A stretch of DNA of 64,000 bases. Origin: Streptomyces sp. NBC_01750 (GTDB lineage: Bacteria > Actinomycetota > Actinomycetes > Streptomycetales > Streptomycetaceae). Under the pieces are notes generated by a model, which saw only the letters and a list, made by a program, of their open reading frames with translations, did not search any database and was not told where the DNA came from. Location of the stretch: positions 62,001 to 126,000 of the forward strand of contig NZ_CP109137.1 of NCBI RefSeq assembly GCF_035918095.1. Direction: 5' to 3'. Position numbers and translations under genes: made by a program. Positions within the stretch are counted from its first letter, which is position 1. The number at the start of each line of letters is the position of its first letter. Positions 33,106 through 43,121 of this stretch are shown piece after piece.

Positions 33106-36100
33106 AGCGTGTCCTGGGGCTGAGGGGCTGTCAGGTCGAGGCTGAGGGGCTGGGGTTCGCCGTGACCCTGCCACAGCCAGGGCACCGTGACGCGGTGGCG
33201 GCCGGTGGTGACGACCTGGTGGATCACGGCGTGCCGTGTCTCCTTCTTGATCAGTGGGGTCATGAAGGGGGCGGTGGCCAGGACGTCGAAGTCCCAGGAG
33301 CGCAGCAGGGCGAGGACTTGGCGCAGGTTGGGGTCGTCGAAGGCGGCGTCGATCTCGTCGATGGACAGCAGGCGTGGTCCTTGGTAGCCGGTGGCGGAGT
33401 ACATCGACCAGGCGGCGGCCAGCAGCGGCAGCATGGTGGCCAGGCGCCGTTCGCCGGTGGAGAGGGCTTCCAGCGGGTTGGAGCGGGCGGTGACTTCGCG
33501 GAATTTCTCCTTGCCGGCGGCTTCGAAGGAGGCGTGGGTGACGGAGATCTTCCAGTCGTGCCAGGCGCGGTAGTCGAAGGTGTGGGCGACGCGGTCGGGC
33601 CACGGTTCGCCGGCCTTTTCGTTCATGCGCTGGCGCAGCACGTCATACATCTGCTCGAAGGTGTCGTCGGACGGCGGCTGTTCAATGAGGTGCACCATGC
33701 GCTGGGCGTCCGGGTCGTCGCGGACGCCCCAGTCGACCTGGACTCCGACGTCGGCGACGCCGGTGCGGACGCCTTTGAGGGTGGTGTAGATCTTGCCGAC
33801 GAGGTCCCAGGCTGCTTCCCGGCGCAGTTGGATGTCGCGCTGCAGTCGGGTGAACAGGCTTGTTTTGAGGGTCTGTTTGACGTCGGCGCGCAGGTCGTCC
33901 TCGAGCTGGGCGGCGGTGGCGTTGAGAGCTTGGACGGTGGTGTGGACGTCTTCGCCGCGCACGGCGGCGGGGTCGGCGACGACGGCGCGCCGCCAGGGGG
34001 TGTCTTCGATGCTGACGAGGGTGACCTGCCGGTCGAAGCGGGCCAGAGCGGTACTGGCGGTGCGGGCGCTGGTTTCCAGTGCGGTCAGGTGGCGGTCGCG
34101 CAGCCGGGTCAGGGCAGCTTGGCGGTCGGTGCCGCCTGCGGCGTCGGCGAGCAGGCGCCTGGCCCAGGTGAGTCCGGCGGTGAGGTGGGCGGGGCGGCCG
34201 GTGGTGTCGGTGGGCACGTCGTCGGGGACGGTGGCGAGGTGTTCGCCCACCAGCCGGCCGAGCCGGCGCAGGCAAGCGTCGCGTTTGTCCTCGGCAGCCT
34301 GGCGCAGCGGGGTGATGGTCTCCAGAGTGGCCCGTGCGGCGCTGGCGGCCTGGCCGGCGGTCTCCTGTCGGCTGCGCAGGGCCTCGGCGTTGCCTTCGGC
34401 TCGCTTCAGCGCCTCGGCGGTGGTCTCACGGTGTGTGATGAGCTCTTCGTACTCGGCTCCGTACAGGGCGCGCATCTCGGTGACGGAGGCGGCTTCTTCC
34501 TTGGCGTTCAGCAGCGCCTTGTCGGCCTCCTGCCGGGCGAGGGTGCGGCGCTGTCGGCGGGTGTCGGCCTGCTGCCGGTCGTCGTCGGCGCGCTTGAAGA
34601 GGTCGGTGACACGGCGCGCCGCGTTGTCCCATGTCTGGATGTGTCCGGTCAGCTGGTTGACGGCTGCCTGGTGGGTCTCCAGACGGTGCGGCTCGGTGGG
34701 CAGGAGGCTGCCGTCGGGCAGAGCCGCGGCCCGGTTGAGGGTGCGCAGTGCTTCGCTGACGGCTTTGCCGGCCTCCTGGTGGCGGTGGGTGGCTTTGAGG
34801 ACGTCCGTGCGGGCCTGGGTCAGCTCCTGTTCGGCCATGTCCTCGGCCTGCTGAGCAGTCTGGACCACGTCGATCGCGTGGCGGGGGAAGGCGGCTTGTT
34901 CTGCGTCGGCGGCTTTCTGGGCAGCGGCGGCGTTCGCCTGTGCCTGCTCGCTGTGCCGGGCCGCGGCCATCTGCTCCGTGCAGATGGCCTGCGCGTCCTC
35001 GGCCGCGGCGGCGGCCTGGGTTTGGGCCTGGTGGGCGTGCTGGTGTTCGCGTGCGGCGGCCTCTACGCGGGCGGTGCGCGCGGACGCGGCGGCGTCCAGA
35101 GCGGCCAGGGTGCTCTGCAGGGCCAGGCGGGCATCGGCCAGGAGTTGTGCGGTGCGGTGCTCGGCGGCGTCGGCGGCCTGGCGCTGGCGGGCGACGTGGT
35201 CGCGGGCGTTCAGGAGTCGGGTGGCCGGGGGGACGCTGTCGCGCTCTGTGTCCGCGGCTGCGATGTCCTGGCGGCGGCGGGTCAGTTCGTCCTGTGCGCC
35301 GTCGAGGAGGTCGCGGGCCGCTGCCAGGTCTTGTTCGAGGCGTGCTACGCGTTCTTGGCGCGCCCTCTCCCGGGTGGTTTGGCCGATGAAGGCCGCCTGG
35401 TAGCCGTCGGGGGCGCTGGCGGTGAGGACCCCGTGGGCCAGTCGGCCTGCGGCCACGTCACTGCCGGGGGCGTCCACGGGAATGGCGGCGAGGACTTCGC
35501 GCACCCGGTCGGTGCCTGGGGCGGGTTCGGCTTCGACGACCAGCACATCGGCCAGCGTGCGTCCTGGCGCCGGCGCTCCGGGAGTGAAGGTGAGGTCGCC
35601 GTTGGCGAGGCGGCCGTCGGGGGCGACCAGGGCGTCGAGGAGACCTGCCACGAGGAGGGCGCCCTCGAGGCGGTCCGCTTCCGAGGCGGGCAGGCCGGGG
35701 GTGAAGTCGACCAGGGCCCACAGGGGGACGCCGTCCTCGGGGGTGCGGGTGCGCCAGGTGGGTGCCGGAGGTATCGGTGCGGCCTGGCGGCTTTCTTCCA
35801 GCTCGCTTTCGACGGCAGCCACTTGTTCGGCCGCGGCCTCTACCTGCTGGCCGGCGGCATCCGCACGGCGCTGCAGACGCACCGTGGCCTGGGCGTGCGC
35901 GCGGGCAACGGTGAGTTCGAGGTCGGCGGGCTGCAGGGCATCGAGCTGGGCTGCCGGCGATGACCGGTCGGGCAGGGGAAGGTCGGTGGTGGCCAGGTGC
36001 ACCAGCCGGCTGCGCCAGGAGTGGATCTCGCCGGTCCAGTCACCGGCCTCCCGGACGGCTGCGGATGCGGCGTCGCTGAGGGCTTGGCCGGCCTCGTCGA

Positions 36101-38096
36101 GTTCGGCCTGGGCAGTGCTCTGGGCCTGCTGGTGAGCCTGGTGGGCGCCCATGCGCCGGCGTTCGTCGGCCTCGCTCTCGTCGTCCGCCTGCTGCTGAGC
36201 GGTTTGATACGCGGCGGCGGCCTCGGCCGTGGTGTCCTGTGCGGCGGTGTGATCCGCGCGGGCCTCATCTGCGCGGCGGGCCGCGGCCTGGGCGAGTGCG
36301 GCATCGGTGGCCGCGGCCAGCTGATGGCCGGGCAGGTCGATCCGTGTCCGGGCCGCAGCGGCTGCGGAGGCCAGCCAGGTGGTCAGACGGCCGGTGTCGG
36401 TACGGTCGGCGCTGTCCTGGCCGGGGCCGATCAGCTCGGCCGCCACGGGGCCGAGCTGGGGCGCGTCTTCCTGCCAGGTCTCCAGGCAGGCGGCCAGCTC
36501 TTCCTCGGCGTGCCGACGGCCGGTAGTGGCATCGCGGGCCGCGTCGCGGCGGTTGTCTTCCTGCTCCTCGGCGCTGCGTCGTTCGGCTGCCGCATCGCTC
36601 TGGGTGCCCTGGGTGTGCTGGTGCTTGCCCAGGGCACGGTCGACGGCCTGGATCTGGCGGATGCGGTCTTCCGTCCAGGACAGGGGGTGGCTGCACAGCC
36701 ACTGGGTGTCGAGGGCCGTATCGGCGCCGGAGCGGGCCGCGGTCAGGGCTGCGGATGCGGCGAGAAGGTTCTCGAAGGCGGCTTCGGCCCCCAGGTCGGT
36801 GACGCCGGCGCGCAGGTCATCCGCGAGTCCTGCGAGGTGCTGCTGCGCGGCCTGGGCGGCGCTGGAGCTGTGGTCGGCTTTCTGGGCCGCTTCGTCGGCG
36901 TCGGCGCCTGCTACGTCGGCCCGTTCGGCGGCGGCTTCGGCTCCGGCGGCAAGGTCGCGGGCGCGTTCCTCCTTGTGCGGCAATTCAGCTCCGGCATGGT
37001 CGCGCAGCAGCAGCTCGTCTGCGGCCAGGCGGCCCTTGAGCTCGGAGATCTCGGTCTGGGTGTGCGCCTGCTGCCGGCCGGCGTCCTCGTAAGCCGTCTC
37101 GGCGGCGTCGAGTTCGTCGGTGGCTTCCCTGGTGCGGCGGGCCTGGTTGTCGAAGTCGGTGTTGGCCGCGGTCAGGGCTGCGGCTTCGGCCTGGGCGACC
37201 GTGTGGAGGTAGCGGTGGTAGTTGCGGTCGGTGCTCTCCAGCAGTTTGGCTTCCTGGCGGGTGCGCTGCAGTTTGCTTTCGAGTTCGGCGATGCGCTCCA
37301 TCGCCTCGGCGATCAGGGTGAGGTTCTCGGTGTCGAGGGCGGGCAGGGCGTCGGTGAGGACCTGGCGCATCCGGGTGGCAGAAATGGCTTCGGCGGTGCG
37401 CAGGCTGCGCAGGACGGCGAGCAGTGCTTCGAACTGGACCTCGTTGAGCGGGGCGAACAGACGGGTGCGGATGGCCTGCCGGTAGGAGCGCTCGTCCTGG
37501 AGGGTGACCTGGGTGAGGGAGCCGCGCAGGGCCTTGGAGTCGGCGAACAGCTCGCCGTGGCAGTCGGCCAGTTGCCCGGCAAGAGCGTCCAGGCGTACGG
37601 GTTCGCGGTCCTTTTCGAGGGTCAGCTCGCTGCCCACCCGTCCGGGGGCGATGAAGAATGCCCGGTGCAGGTGTCCTCCGGTGGCCCTCAGCCACAGGCC
37701 GGTGGTCAGGAATTCGGTGTGACCGCTGGCGGCGTCGCGCAGCCCGTACTCGAGCCACCAGATGCCGACGCGGTCTTCCCGGTCGTTCCAGTCGGTGTGC
37801 CGGCTGGTGAGGGTTCCTGCGGCCTTCCCGGACACCGACAGGGCGGTCTGGGAGGTGTCGGCGTCCAGCAGGACAGTGATCAGCATGGAGGCGGTGAGGG
37901 ATTTGCCGGATCCGTTGGGGCCGACCAGGGCGAGCCAGCCGTCGGAGAACCAGAGCTGTTCGTCGGCCCAGGCCCACGAGTTGACGATCCCGGCGCGGGT
38001 GGGCTGCCAGCGGCCGTCCGCACCGGGCACGCCCAGCGCCAGTTCGCCGGCGGCAGCCGGGACCAGATGCTGGGCGGGGTGTTCAGTGATACTCAT
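33102..38096 (-). CDS. jetC: Wadjet subunit JetC (SMC-like ATPase)
   Basis: The protein has 1,664 aa. Near residue 58 is a Walker A (LALVGPNGSGKSLTASML). Very long Ala/Glu/Gln-rich coiled coils follow in two arms around a hinge-like region at about 760-900 (PPAPTWRTRTPEDGVPLWALVDFTPGLP). The C-terminal head has the signature NPLEALSTGERRLATMLPLLAAAW and the Walker B/D-loop LLSIDEIDAAFDDPN. It is the loop-extruding motor of the Wadjet condensin. It seems longer than I would expect for JetC, mainly in the coiled coils. It starts with an ATGA overlap with jetB. Confidence 0.93.
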   Translation of the reverse strand: MSITEHPAQHLVPAAAGELALGVPGADGRWQPTRAGIVNSWAWADEQLWFSDGWLALVGPNGSGKSLTASMLITVLLDADTSQTALSVSGKAAGTLTSRHTDWNDREDRVGIWWLEYGLRDAASGHTEFLTTGLWLRATGGHLHRAFFIAPGRVGSELTLEKDREPVRLDALAGQLADCHGELFADSKALRGSLTQVTLQDERSYRQAIRTRLFAPLNEVQFEALLAVLRSLRTAEAISATRMRQVLTDALPALDTENLTLIAEAMERIAELESKLQRTRQEAKLLESTDRNYHRYLHTVAQAEAAALTAANTDFDNQARRTREATDELDAAETAYEDAGRQQAHTQTEISELKGRLAADELLLRDHAGAELPHKEERARDLAAGAEAAAERADVAGADADEAAQKADHSSSAAQAAQQHLAGLADDLRAGVTDLGAEAAFENLLAASAALTAARSGADTALDTQWLCSHPLSWTEDRIRQIQAVDRALGKHQHTQGTQSDAAAERRSAEEQEDNRRDAARDATTGRRHAEEELAACLETWQEDAPQLGPVAAELIGPGQDSADRTDTGRLTTWLASAAAAARTRIDLPGHQLAAATDAALAQAAARRADEARADHTAAQDTTAEAAAAYQTAQQQADDESEADERRRMGAHQAHQQAQSTAQAELDEAGQALSDAASAAVREAGDWTGEIHSWRSRLVHLATTDLPLPDRSSPAAQLDALQPADLELTVARAHAQATVRLQRRADAAGQQVEAAAEQVAAVESELEESRQAAPIPPAPTWRTRTPEDGVPLWALVDFTPGLPASEADRLEGALLVAGLLDALVAPDGRLANGDLTFTPGAPAPGRTLADVLVVEAEPAPGTDRVREVLAAIPVDAPGSDVAAGRLAHGVLTASAPDGYQAAFIGQTTRERARQERVARLEQDLAAARDLLDGAQDELTRRRQDIAAADTERDSVPPATRLLNARDHVARQRQAADAAEHRTAQLLADARLALQSTLAALDAAASARTARVEAAAREHQHAHQAQTQAAAAAEDAQAICTEQMAAARHSEQAQANAAAAQKAADAEQAAFPRHAIDVVQTAQQAEDMAEQELTQARTDVLKATHRHQEAGKAVSEALRTLNRAAALPDGSLLPTEPHRLETHQAAVNQLTGHIQTWDNAARRVTDLFKRADDDRQQADTRRQRRTLARQEADKALLNAKEEAASVTEMRALYGAEYEELITHRETTAEALKRAEGNAEALRSRQETAGQAASAARATLETITPLRQAAEDKRDACLRRLGRLVGEHLATVPDDVPTDTTGRPAHLTAGLTWARRLLADAAGGTDRQAALTRLRDRHLTALETSARTASTALARFDRQVTLVSIEDTPWRRAVVADPAAVRGEDVHTTVQALNATAAQLEDDLRADVKQTLKTSLFTRLQRDIQLRREAAWDLVGKIYTTLKGVRTGVADVGVQVDWGVRDDPDAQRMVHLIEQPPSDDTFEQMYDVLRQRMNEKAGEPWPDRVAHTFDYRAWHDWKISVTHASFEAAGKEKFREVTARSNPLEALSTGERRLATMLPLLAAAWSMYSATGYQGPRLLSIDEIDAAFDDPNLRQVLALLRSWDFDVLATAPFMTPLIKKETRHAVIHQVVTTGRHRVTVPWLWQGHGEPQPLSLDLTAPQPQDTL

Positions 38097-39439
38097 CCTT
38101 CGTCTCCTTGGCGGGCATCGTGCGAGCGGTCCGGCTCAGCCGTGGGTTCGGCCAGGGCCTGCTGCTCGAACCGGGGCGGGGCAGCAGGCGATATGTCGGG
38201 GCGGGCCGCGGCCGGGGCACTCTGGTGGACGCGGACGCGCCACAGATGCACGCCGGGGGTGGGCTGCCACTGGTCGGGCATCTCGGGGTCGGGGGTGAGC
38301 AGTCCGACGCTGGTGAGTTCGGCGGCTGCGGCGCGGGCCAGCGCTGATATGCGGTCGTAGGAGGCGGCCCAGCGGGGCTGGCTGTGCCGCACGCGCGTGA
38401 ACAGGTCGGTGACTTCGGTGAGCGTCAGAGCCGCGGTGGGATCGTCGCGGCCCGGGAGGGTTGCCAGCAGGGCGAGGGCCGCCTGGCGTTCCATGCGGCG
38501 GCCGTTGGGGAAGTCGATGCCGCTGGCCTGGCCGGTGGGATCGGTGGTCTGCCACCAGTCGCGGCGCACGGTGGCGGCAAGGCCCAGGGCGGCGGTGACG
38601 TTGAGGGCGCGTTCGCGTCCGGTCAGGGTGTGCAGGTATGCGGTGGTGTCGGTGTCGTCGTCGAGCGGGTCGGTGGCGGGGTCGTCGACCAGACGGCGGA
38701 TGACCCTCAGACGCCGCTGTTCCAGCGTGGGTGGCGCATCCGCCCCTTCGAGGGTGTGGTCCATGAGGGACTCGGCCGACAGGGCTGCGGCGTGCTGCTG
38801 GGGAGGCAGGTCGTTCAGTTCCAGCAGGGTGGGCGACAGCGAGGAGAACTTGGCGGCGAGGCGGTCGCGGGAGGCAGTGACGACGAGATCGCCGTCGTCG
38901 TCGGCCAGGGCACGGTCCAGGTCGGCGTCGACGGTGACGGTGCCCTCGGCGACGAGGAGTTTGAGGGCATCGGCCAGGCTCTGCCGGTGCTCGCGGGCCT
39001 CCTTCTTGCTCACCTCCTGCGAGGCCACGACGGGGAAGCGGGGCAGCCGTCCCTCGGGGGCCTCGGCGGCGCAGACCTGGGCGATGGCCTGCAGGAGTTC
39101 CCGCAGGCTCATGCGCGGGCGGCGCCACAGCTGCTCGCAGGCCAGACAGACCAGGATCATCACGGTGGCGGACGCCAGCGGACGCCGCTCGCGTGACAGC
39201 AGCGGCCCGCGGTCGGCGGGGGCGTCGATGCGGCGCTTGTGGAGGCGGATAAGGCCTGCGACCTCGTGGACTTCCAGGGTCCAGTTCAGTTCGGTGCGGA
39301 AGAACTCCGCCAGTGCCTGATGGGCTTTGACGGCCGTCCGGTATTCCTCGGGATCGCTCTCCGCTCTCAGACGGCCGGTTGCGACGAGCCGGCGGGCGCT
39401 CTCCCGCAGGTCGGCGGCGAGCAGAAGGTCCTCGTTCAT
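38093..39439 (-). CDS. jetB: Wadjet subunit JetB (kite-like)
   Basis: The 448-aa protein overlaps both neighbours by ATGA. It is helical with winged-helix character, including LRESARRLVATGRLRAESDPEEYRTAVKAHQALAEFFRTELNWTLEV, LIRLHKRR, and the C-terminal FTRVRHSQPRWAASYDRISALARAAAAELTSVGLLTP. This matches the DUF2398/TIGR02678 family of Wadjet JetB. JetB links JetA and JetC as the MukE-like kite subunit. The assignment is strengthened by its exact position between jetA and jetC. Confidence 0.9.
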   Translation of the reverse strand: MNEDLLLAADLRESARRLVATGRLRAESDPEEYRTAVKAHQALAEFFRTELNWTLEVHEVAGLIRLHKRRIDAPADRGPLLSRERRPLASATVMILVCLACEQLWRRPRMSLRELLQAIAQVCAAEAPEGRLPRFPVVASQEVSKKEAREHRQSLADALKLLVAEGTVTVDADLDRALADDDGDLVVTASRDRLAAKFSSLSPTLLELNDLPPQQHAAALSAESLMDHTLEGADAPPTLEQRRLRVIRRLVDDPATDPLDDDTDTTAYLHTLTGRERALNVTAALGLAATVRRDWWQTTDPTGQASGIDFPNGRRMERQAALALLATLPGRDDPTAALTLTEVTDLFTRVRHSQPRWAASYDRISALARAAAAELTSVGLLTPDPEMPDQWQPTPGVHLWRVRVHQSAPAAARPDISPAAPPRFEQQALAEPTAEPDRSHDARQGDEG

Positions 39440-40998
39440 GCCACGCTCCAGGTCTGTTCGGCCCGGGCCGCGGGCGGATTGTGCACGGCGGTGCTCTGGC
39501 CCAGCGGGGTAACGGAGACCCTCAGGTCGGGTCCGGACAAGCGGCCTTCGGCGAGTGCGACCGTGACCGTCGTCTGCGGCCGGCCGGGCCGCACGGTCAC
39601 CTGCAGGCCTGCGTCATCGACCTCGGCCCGCCCGCAGCCGGCCTCGGGGTCGTACTGGCTGAGTGCGACCTCAACAGCGTTGAGCAGGACGACGGCCGCG
39701 TCCGACGGCAGCCCGGCGAAGTGCTCGAGGCCGACCTCGCCTTCAGTGGCCAGCAACCCGGTCAGGTGGCGGCGGCGTCTCGCGGCGGCCTGCGCTTCGG
39801 CCTGGGCGGCGGCACGGCTGGCGGTGGTGTCGGGCACCTTGCGGGGCCGGCCGGTGGAAGGGCCGTGCCGTTCGTGTTCCCGCAAGGTCACCTCGACGTG
39901 ATGGCGACTGGTGCCGGCCCGGGCAGCCGTGCCGTGGGCGACGTCCTCCTCACCGGTGCGGATGACGGCGTGCCAGGCAGGCCAGTCCCCGAACGCCGCC
40001 GCGTACACCCGGCGCGCATCGATGTCGTCCGGCTGACGGTGCAGGCTGTAGGCCAGAGCCCTGAAATCGACGCCGAGGTCGCTGCCGCGCCGGCGGGCCA
40101 TGTAGCGGCGGTCGATGGCGACCAGCAGCGTGTGGACGGCGCCGCTGGCCGAGCTGATCAGCCGGTGCACGGTGCCGTCCGGCTTGAACCAGGCCTCCAG
40201 GTCGGCCAGGCGGCGGACCCGCTCGTCGATCCAGTGCTGCTGATCGGCCGCATCCACCAGCCCGGCATGCTCGGACGCCGCCTCAACCGCCCGGGAGAAG
40301 CCGGCCTCACGCAGTTCGGCCAGCGCTGTCTCCACCCGCGGCAGGCCCCGCCCGTATTCGCGGGGAAACTGGCGCAGCGCCTCGACGACCCGGTCCCGGT
40401 TCTCGCCGAACACCTCGTTGTCGGTGACGTCGGACTGCACCATCTTCGCCAGCGCCGCATAGAAGTCGGCGGTGACCCGCTGCAGTTCATCGATGCGGGT
40501 GCGGACATCCTCGAGATCACCCGGCAGCAGACCATGGTCGCCGCCCAGATGCTCGAGGATGTCCCGCAGCGTGCGCCCCACGCCGTCCAGCAGACGGCTG
40601 GGCAGCTGCAGGGCGCGCACCACATCAACGACTGCTGCGCGAACCGCAGCAACGACCCCCCGCCCCCGGCGAGTCAGCGCCCATGCTTCCTGCCGCACCA
40701 CCAAGCCCTGGAAACTGCGCACCGGGGCCGCGTAATCACGAAACGGTTCGGCAAAGCCCCACTTCGCCAACTGGTCCAGCGAGTTACGCAACTCGGGCTC
40801 AGGCAGCGGATCATGGTAGCCAACGGTCTTCACCTGTGTGGCAATGTCGGACAGCGTCGACATCGGCCCGCGGGTGGACAGCTCCTCCAAGGCGGCCAGC
40901 AGCGCCAGGTACCGTTCGCGCACCAGGTCCTCGGGCATCCCGAACACGTACCAGTCCCCCGGTACGACCTCCTGCCACCACATCCGCGGTCTCGACAC
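39436..40998 (-). CDS. jetA: Wadjet subunit JetA (kleisin-like)
   Basis: GTG 40998 has GAGGGGG seven bases upstream and gives 520 aa; the open frame continues to 41100. The N-terminal winged helix (YLALLAALEELSTRG, DIATQVKTVGYHDPLPEPELRNSLDQLAKWGFAEPF) and a helical middle (ITQLQR-like VRTRIDELQRVTADFYAALAKMVQSD) fit DUF2397/TIGR02677. HVEVTLREHERHGPSTGRPRKVPDTTASR is part of the C-terminal region. JetA is the MukF-like kleisin. It is the first gene of the operon. A CCGAAATC/GATTTCGG inverted repeat at 41132-41162 may mark the control region. Confidence 0.9.
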   Translation of the reverse strand: MSRPRMWWQEVVPGDWYVFGMPEDLVRERYLALLAALEELSTRGPMSTLSDIATQVKTVGYHDPLPEPELRNSLDQLAKWGFAEPFRDYAAPVRSFQGLVVRQEAWALTRRGRGVVAAVRAAVVDVVRALQLPSRLLDGVGRTLRDILEHLGGDHGLLPGDLEDVRTRIDELQRVTADFYAALAKMVQSDVTDNEVFGENRDRVVEALRQFPREYGRGLPRVETALAELREAGFSRAVEAASEHAGLVDAADQQHWIDERVRRLADLEAWFKPDGTVHRLISSASGAVHTLLVAIDRRYMARRRGSDLGVDFRALAYSLHRQPDDIDARRVYAAAFGDWPAWHAVIRTGEEDVAHGTAARAGTSRHHVEVTLREHERHGPSTGRPRKVPDTTASRAAAQAEAQAAARRRRHLTGLLATEGEVGLEHFAGLPSDAAVVLLNAVEVALSQYDPEAGCGRAEVDDAGLQVTVRPGRPQTTVTVALAEGRLSGPDLRVSVTPLGQSTAVHNPPAARAEQTWSVA

Positions 40999-41624
40999 GC
41001 CTATGCCCCCTCGCCGACACCCCGCCCGCCTAACGGGCGAGTCCTCCCCCAACCGAAAACTCCCGCGTCGATCCGCTCCGCGGGAGCTTCCACAACGCAT
41101 TTGAAGCTATCCACCGCCACTGACAACGACACCGAAATCCCTTGCGCGCGAGACGATTTCGGCAAGATCGTTTAACGTCGCACTGACTCATTCCGGATTG
41201 TTGGGCTATGAGACAGGTGCCACAGAGCGGGTGGACGGGCACCCGGCTACGCTTCCCTGGAATCGCGCGCTTGACCTTCGGAAGCATCCATCTGACCTGC
41301 AACGTTCGGTCGTGCCGAAGGATTCGGCATCAGCGGGAACCACCCAGGAAGGGCCACGATAGAAGCCCGCGCCAGGGCATTCCACCTCCGTAAGAGTCAA
41401 TAAGAAATAGGCCAATCCATCCCCGAATCGTGATCACCGAGAACAGGGAACGCCAGTTCTATTTGATTCGGGAAATCGACCTCGGATGTGCTGTGAACCA
41501 GGCAAACATCGAGCCGGAACGCCTCGGTGCCTCGCTCGTATCCGGCAAACTGCCGCGATGCACTTGGCAATGAACTCCTGGGGGCGTCTTGCTGAGCCCG
41601 GCTCCCCCGTCGCTTCGGAGCGGA
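40999..41624. other. Upstream region of the Wadjet operon
   Basis: This gap of about 625 bases holds no convincing gene. It contains an inverted repeat CCGAAATC(15)GATTTCGG at 41132-41162, about 135 bases before jetA, and a short hairpin TGCCGAA-gga-TTCGGCA at 41313-41329. Either could be a regulatory or termination element. A reverse 69-residue frame at 41206-41415 lacks a ribosome site for its ATG. Confidence 0.45.
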
Positions 41625-43121
41625 TCATGCCGCTGCTGGCTGTGGGGTGCGCTGGATGTGGCCCTCGGGATGGTCGTGAATCCAGGACAAGCCGCCGAGG
41701 TCGAGCCGCTCCCGGGTACGGGTGACGGCGACGTAGGCGAGACGAGCTTCGCCGTCGTCGATCGGGCCGGGAATCGGGCGGCCGTTCGCGTCCTGCTGGT
41801 CGGTGGCCTTGGGCGGGGTGAAGTCGTCGGCAATTCTGACGGTCCCCCATTCACGGCCCTTGGCGCGGTGGGCGGTAGAGACGGTGATGTCGGCCTGGGC
41901 TTCAGGGGTGAGTTGGTCGACTGCGGTGAGGATGGCATCCGGGCCGTGCTGGTCGATGAGGTCGACGAACGGCTTCAGGTCACCGCCGGCGGGGTCGTGT
42001 TCGGCGTAGTCCTGCAGTTCTCCCCAGGAAGGGAAGAGGAGCAGTTCCGGGTGCCAGGCGCGGCGTCCTTCCTTAAGGTCGCGGGCAGCGGTGGCCAGGG
42101 CACGCAGGCCCTCCCCTCCCCCGGCCAGCCCGACGCGATAACCGGCGCCGAGGTGTGCCATCACTTCCGTCATGGCTCCGATATTGGTCCGGCACAGCAC
42201 CGCATCGGGACGATCGACCGAGGCAAGTGAGGTGGGGACCGCCTCGGTCCCGGTCAGGCGGATCGGCGCGTCGACGATCGCCAGCCACCGGTTGGCTTCC
42301 TCTGCGAGTCGGGGGCCGAAGCGGAAGGACTGCGACAGGGTCAGGGCGTGGCCGTCGAAGCCGGTCATGACGTCGCGGGCGCCGCGCCATCCGTAGATGG
42401 CCTGGGCGGAGTCGCCGACCATCACCGGTTGGGCGTGGGCGCGTTGGGCGGTGAAGACCTGTTCGAGGACGGGGTTGGTGTCCTGGGCCTCGTCGAGGAG
42501 AAGGAAATCAGCGTCGATCGTCGGGTCGGTGAGGGACCAGATCTTCAGGTAGTGGTCGTGGTCGAAGCGGACCACACCGTCGTCGGGGTGCTGGAGGTCG
42601 GCCCAGGCCTTTTGGGCGAACGGCAGGATCACATAGGCGAGTTGGGCATGGAGGTCCGGGTCCTCGAGGCCGCGCAGGCGCGGGACGTGATGGCGGGTGA
42701 GGGTGCGGTCGGCGGAGTGGCAGTAGCGGGTCACCGTGCGCAGCACGGCGTGGGACAGGGCCTTGTGCGTCACGTCGCGTTCCCCGATGCGGACGGATTT
42801 TGAAATGCCTAGGGCCATGCCGGTCTTCCAGCCGGCCTGGCGTGGGCCGTTCAGGCGGCGGACATATCGGTGGCCGATCGCGGCGTAGGCGAGGGAGTGG
42901 GCGGTCTTGCAAGCCACGGTGGCAGGGAAGCGGGCGGCGGCATCCTGGGCGATGGCCTTGTTGAAGGCGATGTAGCGGCCTCGACGCCGGGTGGCCGAGG
43001 CCAGCAGCACAAGCGTGCTGGTCTTGCCGGTCCCGGCTCCTGCCTGGAGAGCCAGATGGTCGCCGGCGCGGAAGACGTCGGCGGCTGCGGTCTGTTCGTC
43101 AGTCGGATTCAGCACAGTCAC
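41625..43121 (-). CDS. UvrD/REP-type superfamily 1 helicase
   Basis: The 498-aa protein starts at a GTG that overlaps the previous stop (GTGA). The SF1 motifs are in order: LALQAGAGTGKTSTL (Walker A, about 25), RRGRYIAFNKAIAQDAAARF (Ia), DADFLLLDEAQDTNP (Walker B, about 205), VMVGDSAQAIYGWRGA (III), TLSQSFRFGP (IV), AVLCRTNIGAM, STAHRAKGREWGTVRI (V) and LAYVAVTRTRERL (VI). It is short for UvrD, lacking the large 1B/2B insertions, like the F-box-helicase/phage-type proteins. It is the last of a four-gene reverse operon with unknown small genes, typical of mobile elements or defence. Confidence 0.9.
   Translation of the reverse strand: MTVLNPTDEQTAAADVFRAGDHLALQAGAGTGKTSTLVLLASATRRRGRYIAFNKAIAQDAAARFPATVACKTAHSLAYAAIGHRYVRRLNGPRQAGWKTGMALGISKSVRIGERDVTHKALSHAVLRTVTRYCHSADRTLTRHHVPRLRGLEDPDLHAQLAYVILPFAQKAWADLQHPDDGVVRFDHDHYLKIWSLTDPTIDADFLLLDEAQDTNPVLEQVFTAQRAHAQPVMVGDSAQAIYGWRGARDVMTGFDGHALTLSQSFRFGPRLAEEANRWLAIVDAPIRLTGTEAVPTSLASVDRPDAVLCRTNIGAMTEVMAHLGAGYRVGLAGGGEGLRALATAARDLKEGRRAWHPELLLFPSWGELQDYAEHDPAGGDLKPFVDLIDQHGPDAILTAVDQLTPEAQADITVSTAHRAKGREWGTVRIADDFTPPKATDQQDANGRPIPGPIDDGEARLAYVAVTRTRERLDLGGLSWIHDHPEGHIQRTPQPAAA

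Noticed and set aside
33162..35963. Very long forward frame (933 aa) opposite jetC
   Set aside because: It comes from Gln/Ala-rich coiled-coil coding read in reverse; Gly/Val-rich with no domain and no start site.
41313..41329. TGCCGAA-gga-TTCGGCA hairpin as a terminator for the helicase operon
   Set aside because: It lies about 300 bases beyond the stop, has a short stem and no T tract; mentioned only inside the intergenic entry.
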